A stretch of DNA of 64,000 nt. Origin: Chelonoidis abingdonii (taxonomy: Eukaryota > Chordata > Testudines > Testudinidae). Under the pieces are notes generated by a model that was not told the origin of the DNA, did no database searches, and saw nothing but the letters and a program-made list of their open reading frames with translations. The translations under genes and the position numbers were made by a program. Positions within the stretch are counted from its first letter, which is position 1. Each line of letters begins with the position of its first letter. The stretch is from positions 28,540,907 through 28,604,906 of the forward strand of contig NC_133770.1 of NCBI RefSeq assembly GCF_003597395.2. Direction: 5' to 3'. Positions 58,911 through 64,000 of this stretch are shown in pieces.

Positions 58911-61437
58911 TTCACATCTTCTGCATTTCTCTGTATCCATTACATTCTGTCACTGTGTCATATAAAGCGGTCAGGTTTGTCTGGCATGACTAGTTCTTTA
59001 TGAACCAGTACCGTTTATTGCTCATAGTTCCATGAGCCTCCAAAGCTTGCTTTCATTTACCTTAATAAATAACAAAATGCTTCCTATTTGATTCATAAGC
59101 CCTTGGATGTTAATGAGCAGAGATTAGTAACTGTATTTTGGGGCTTGGTTTCAATGTGTTTCTAAAAAATGTTACTACTGTAATAGCTCCTTAGTGTTTT
59201 GTCTTAACTAAAGCACTTTTATGCCATCTACTGGTGGATCTGATGCCAGCTAACCAGCATGTGTAATATTCCACATCACGAGTGTTTTGATATATACAGA
59301 GCCATTGTAGAGTGACATTCAAGCCTAGGTAGAGGGTCAGTTCAAAGCCTATATACCACTTGAGCACTATTTGATTATTTAAATGGTATGTGGGTATTGA
59401 ACTGGCCTCTTGGCACAGTGCTGAAATTCACTCTTTATTTTTATTCAGTATCGCAGAAGATTTTCTGAAAGATTTATGACTTACCTAGAGCGGGTCAGTA
59501 AACTTCAAGGGAACTATTCTTCAAAATAGAATGACACTTTATGAAATTGTGTTGATTTCATAAATATTTTGTTTCAGAAGAAAAAAAGGAAAAATATTCT
59601 TACAACATCGAAACATCTCATCTTGAGATTTTAAATCGAAACATTTTTATTTTTTTCTTTTGAAATGACTTTTAATTTAGAAATGTGTTTTCTCTTCTCT
59701 TCTCTTCTCTTCTAAAAAGTCAGCATGGAAATGAAACATTTTGATTGCCAAAACAAAAGAATTTTGAAATGGTAGGGTTTTATTCTGAATCAGAACAAAA
59801 ACAAATTTGGAAATTATAAAATCTTACATAAAACAGAATTTCCATTCCCTGTCTTGCTCTATAGATAGAAAATAAATAGATACAAATACTAGATAGTGTT
59901 TAAATTTGAAATAAAAATGCTTCCATACTGTAACAACTAGTCTGATTCTGATTTCATGTTCAATGATTTTACAGGGGTATAATTCCATTGACTTGGTTTG
60001 TTTCTTTGTTTGTTACTGAGGCCTCAGAACATTCTTAAGAAGCTTTCTAATGTCAACTTTTCATTCAGTTCCCTAAATGGAATATTATTCATATCTAAAT
60101 AAGAAGGACCATTTGCAGCATCTAGTTACACTGATATTAATTCCTTTAATTTCAAGGACATTACTCCAGATTTATACTAGTGAATTGAGAAAATGTAACT
60201 TTCTGGTCATCAGTGCAAGTCCTTTCTCCTTTACATTCTACTCACTTTCCTTGTGTGAGTGAGGCTGAATGGAATTTCCTTTAGAAACCCTCACTGCCAT
60301 TCCCAATTTGGTGAGAAAGGCCACTTTAGATTGAGGCTAGTCTAAGTGCTCTGCAAAGTCAAATGAGCATTGTTATCCCCATGTTACAGAAGGCATGGGA
60401 ATCAAACCTGTGTCTCACATATCAAAGGTTCCTAAGCCACACAGCTGATCACAAAAATGTAAAATACATTGTCCGTTGTGTACTATTAATGTTGCAATTA
60501 AGTTAAATGAGTAAAATAAATGTTTGAGGCCAAATCTGGTACATTTTATAATGACATTAATTCTCTGTATATTTTATTAAGTATAATATAGTGTGGTACG
60601 GCTTCTTATATGAATCAGTCTGCAGTGGTTCAGAAGGCTGATGAAAATGTTTTTTTTCAGAACCATTGTCCAGCAGCAGCAGAGCTTATTAATGATTTGT
60701 CTTTTCAGTCCCCCTATATTTATAAAGGAAATTCAATTATTAAATAAAACAGCAAATGCATCAGTGTATCCAGGAAAGATCAAATCAAGTGAGACAGAAC
60801 AAGCAGGGTACTGCAATTCAGAGCTTAAGGCGATAACTAACCATAGCCCATATCCTCAGCACAACACTCAGGCCAAGTGACTCAGCTGGCAGCTAGGAAA
60901 ATCCAGGGAAGTGGCAAAGAACAAAGACGAAATAGACCCTTCTAAGCTGGAAAAAAGAAATGGGGCTATTCTATGACCATTGCTTCAGTAGAATGGCAGG
61001 AGAGTTGGCCCTTTGCCATCCCCTCCATGGATGCATGGCACTAAGAGAATCTCTTTATATGGCTACAAGCCACTTACCCTCTGCTCAACCTTCTTATAAG
61101 ACACACATAAGATCACAGGCAGATTGTGCGTAACTGAATTCCTGATCTCACAGGGACTCATATGCATTACCTAGCTGAGTGCAGAAGCAGTGCACATACA
61201 ATTCCCTTTTACAATATACATCTTCCCTAGGGGTGTCTCAGCTCCAGGGGGAACTTTCTGCAGGCAAGGCAGGGTGGGAGGTAGGAAGGAGGTAAAATAC
61301 CATAGAAGCTCCTGATTCCTCTCCACTTTTGTTTCCAGAAGTGAAATCTGCGCATAGATGGCTCCTTTCACATGCAAATCCCAAGGAGACAAGCTGACCC
61401 TAATTAAGGATCCCTAAGTAAAGAATTTGAACCTAAT
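58911..61437. other. Mostly unassigned DNA with small repeats
   Basis: No gene is seen over about 2.5 kb. A CTCTT pentanucleotide array lies at 59,690-59,714. At 60,335-60,440 the phrases AAGTGCTCTGCAAAGTC, TTATCCCCATGTTACAGAAG and GGAATCAAACCTGTGTCTC look like a decayed MIR-type repeat on the minus strand. Confidence 0.45.
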
Positions 61438-61594
61438 CATAGGGGCTGGAACTAGGGGTGCTGGAGGTGCACCCCCAACTTAAAATGTAGTGTTTATATC
61501 ATATGTAGTGTTTATAGTATATCATATGTAGTGTTTATAGTTTGGTTCAGTGAGTCTCAGCACGCACACTATACAAATTGTTCCAGCATCCCTG
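61438..61594. mobile_element. hAT-like MITE with internal tandem units
   Basis: The ends are CATAGGGGCTGGAACTAGG and, reverse-complemented, CAGGGATGCTGGAACAATTTG. The flanks AACCTAAT and GATCTAAT agree at six of eight positions. The interior has three ATGTAGTGTTTATA units (about 61,485, 61,503 and 61,526). The reverse complement matches the left part of the element at 19,736. Confidence 0.65.
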
Positions 61595-61602
61595 GATCTA
61601 AT

Positions 61603-63168
61603 GGGAGTTTTAGCTGCGAAAGGACTGAGTAAATCTAGCTAAGCCCCAGGACTGGCTCTGTGTTTCATCAGGAGAGTGACAGTGTTTTAAAATGTCCAGC
61701 TTGCTTGCCTTGCTAATCTAAAAGATATAATAATTCCCTGTCTTTTTAACAGGCTAAATTCGCCTCTAGGGGAGATGAGAGCAGCTCCCTTTGACCTGGA
61801 TGGGAGCTTAGACCAGGGCAGAGTTAGGTCTACACTACCTAATTATCCAAAGACAACATGGAAAGACATATCATTTTCCTTTGACACTGCTCCATATTTT
61901 TTCTTCCTTTATTCAGTATTCAATCACTGTCCTGATTTTGAAGTGAATAATACAAAAGACTCAGTGGGAAGACAAACAAATTTGTTAGAGCCTTTTCTGT
62001 TTCTTTTTTTAAGTTTCCTGTTAGTTTAAGCACATTGTGTTCCTCTGTATCACATCCCTTTCGAGCCATATGTGGAAGTAATAAAGTGTATTCCTGCTTC
62101 CAGAGATATGGAGTATTTGTTTAGTTAACTGACTAAGGAAATACTATGAACTCATTAACAAATATGGTTATATGTGGTCACTTAACCATAAAGAGCAAGA
62201 GCTGTTGAGCCAGAGCACAGAACGTATTAGTCAGCCTGGGAAAAGGAACTGTAAATTACAGATCTCAGGACTTTTTTTTCCCAAGAGAAGGGAGACAGCA
62301 GGTTAGCAGTAAAGGAGAGTAAATCCACTGGCAGTTTCCATTACAATTAGATTTCCAGCTGTAGAAATGCATGTAGATAATGTGATGACTGCAGCCTTAA
62401 TTCAAAGAATGAGATTATTATTTTTTTCTTAAACACAAGCTACTGTGTATTATACAATGGCTCATGTAAAAGGGATAAAAATCACAGGGCCAGGCAATGT
62501 GTTTTCATAATTATCTTTCCAACCATTTTTGAGATACATAAATATATACGGTACGTTAAGGGTTTAGCTCCATCTAAAGGAAGAAGGAAATAATAATAAT
62601 AAAAATCCTTTAGAAATATCTGCCTGTTTCCCCTTTGCATTGCTTCATTACATGTCAGTCAAGATAAAAATGTTAACATTTTCTGTACAGGGTCAGATTA
62701 AACCATGAAGGAAGAGACCTGTTTATTGCAGGAGATGCAAGGTGCACATGCCTTGAAACATTTCACAATTTAAACATTAGATGTCTCAATAGCTTTCATC
62801 TTCTTGATACAAAACAAAGAAGGGATTTATTTTTTCTGCATAAATAAAGTCTGAGAATGAACCAGGCATCAGACAAACAGGTTTGTCTATCTAGTGGATA
62901 GAGACAAGGTTTAAGAAGGAAGTAGGGCAAAACATGGTCCAATTAATGTTTCTGAAGAAAGAAAAAATTAAAGGACAAACTACAGAGTAGACCCACATAC
63001 AAGTAACACTATCAACATTTGATTGTAGCATCTTTGTATTAAATTATAAAGAATCTCATGTAACATTGAGAATTACCCTGAATTTTATAAACCCTACTGT
63101 TTATGGAAATTAAAGTGAATTATATCACACTGCTTGTACTTGAATGGTGACTTGCAAATATTTGTGAC
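61603..63168. other. Unassigned DNA with no gene seen
   Basis: About 1.6 kb of AT-rich sequence. The 84-codon frame at 61,775-62,029 ends in a phenylalanine/leucine-rich stretch and has no recognisable domain. Confidence 0.42.
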
Positions 63169-63170
63169 TA

Positions 63171-63560
63171 CAGTAGAACTTCTGAGTTGCAAACACCTCG
63201 GGAATGGAGGTTCTTCGTAACTCTAAAATGTTTGTAACTCTGAACAAGACGTTATGGTTGTTCTTTCAACTGACAATACAGCTTTGAAACTTTACTGTGC
63301 AGAAGAAAAATGCTGCTCTGAACCATCTTAATTTAAATGAAACAAGCAAAGAAACAGTTTCCTTACCTTGTCAAATCTTTTTTAAAAAAGCTTTCCCTTT
63401 TTTAGTAGTTTACATTTAATACAGCATTGTACTGTGTTTGCTTTTTTTTTTTTTTTTTTGTCTCTGCTGCTGCCAGACTGTGTACTTCTGGTTCCAAATG
63501 AAGTGTGTGGTTGACTGGTCAGATTATAACTCTAGTGTTTATAACTCTGAGGTTCTACTA
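63171..63560. mobile_element. Tigger/pogo-like MITE
   Basis: The ends are CAGTAGAACTTCTGAGTTGC and, reverse-complemented, TAGTAGAACCTCAGAGTTAT. TA dinucleotides flank it (63,169-63,170 and 63,561-63,562), the duplication expected of Tc1/mariner-pogo elements. Internal phrases AACACCTCGGGAATGGAGGT, GTAACTCTGAACAAGACG and AGTGTTTATAACTC match a reptile MITE I recall. It contains a poly-T run at 63,442-63,460. Confidence 0.82.
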
Positions 63561-63904
63561 TACTGGCTCTGCACTGCAAATTTCACAAATTGGTAGTTTG
63601 GCACAGCTGAAATTTTTCTTGAAGCAACATTAAAACTTGCAACAATACACATCAGAATCTGATTGTTTCCAACTGTCCTACTTTAGATCAAGATTGCCAA
63701 GATACTGATTAATGATTATTGTTCATGCAACCTTTGTTTGTGTTCCCCTTCACACACCAAGCCTATGCATTATGATGATACAGCTTTTATGTGATCAGAT
63801 ACTTTTGTTCCTGCAGGGCCTTTGCCTGATTTAGCTCACAGGATCAATTGTGCGCTAGAAACCAGTGAATGAAGCAGTTGTCTGTAGGACTCTGTGGTAA
63901 TCTA
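63561..63904. other. Unassigned DNA with no gene seen
   Basis: Nothing is recognised in this short stretch. Confidence 0.4.
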
Positions 63905-64000
63905 GCCGTCCAGTCCCAGACCTGGACTTTAGTGTCCACCAGTCTGGTCCTGTCCCAAACCTGGACTTTTGCGTCCAAAGTTTGGGGGCTTACCTGAAAC
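63905..64000. repeat. Partial repeat at the window edge, possibly LTR
   Basis: Two near-identical units of about 40 bases occur in tandem: AGACCTGGACTTTAGTGTCC, then AAACCTGGACTTTTGCGTCC. The phrase GCGTCCAAAGTTTGGGGGC resembles GCGTCCAAAATGTGGGTGCC near the start of the solo LTR at 26,440. The element runs out of the window, so its nature is uncertain. Confidence 0.42.

Noticed and set aside
1..64000. CRISPR array, operon, prophage or bacterial insertion sequence
   Set aside because: There are no regularly spaced direct repeats with unique spacers, no dense coding, and the repeat content is vertebrate.

Overview
This window looks like intergenic or intronic DNA from a sauropsid vertebrate, most likely a turtle. 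The evidence is the repeat content: CR1 LINE 3' ends, many short hAT and PIF/Harbinger DNA elements with 8-bp and 3-bp target-site duplications, retroviral-type solo LTRs, and ancient MIR-like SINEs. I recognise no host protein-coding exon, tRNA, rRNA, CRISPR array or bacterial signal. The long open frames in GC-rich stretches are by-products of repeats. Turtle is an inference from remembered repeat families; another reptile is possible.

Layout. 0.3-0.9 kb: a Harbinger-type element with a TAA duplication. 0.9-6.3 kb: mostly unassigned AT-rich DNA. 6.3-6.5 kb: MIR-like SINE. 6.5-15.5 kb: a probable old Harbinger transposon (about 5.2 kb without its insertions), with a minus-strand transposase remnant split by a 2.4-kb hAT element. 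That hAT element holds two further hAT-like insertions. A second hAT-in-hAT nest lies at 9.3-10.7 kb. 16.6-18.7 kb: a 2.1-kb Harbinger-like element with a perfect palindrome near its 3' end. 19.7-20.7 kb: GC-rich repeats. 23.8-24.2 kb: a CR1 fragment split by a hAT MITE. 26.4-27.3 kb: solo LTR with a perfect 5-bp duplication. 27.5-27.8 kb: foldback MITE. 27.8-36 kb: repeat-poor. 36.4-38.4 kb: a DNA element split by a solo LTR. 40.0-42.6 kb: CR1, hAT and CR1. 42.7-43.0 kb: a proline-codon-rich minisatellite.

The most notable region is 43.3-58.8 kb. A block of about 6.6 kb (43,822-50,375) recurs in the same orientation about 8.4 kb downstream (52,155-58,803). The copies contain the same repeats in the same order and differ mainly by scattered 1-2 base insertions and deletions. 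This fits unpolished long-read sequence and a false or gap-fill duplication better than normal evolutionary divergence. Between the copies is the 5' part of a Harbinger transposon whose transposase motifs (D, D, E) are readable but frameshifted. A matching-type 3' end lies before the first copy.

58.8-64 kb: MIR-like fragments, a hAT element with internal tandem units, a Tigger/pogo-like MITE with TA duplication, and a repeat fragment at the edge. I found no convincing new biological system. The useful results are the assembly anomaly, the dated nest of transposons and the Harbinger transposase remnants.
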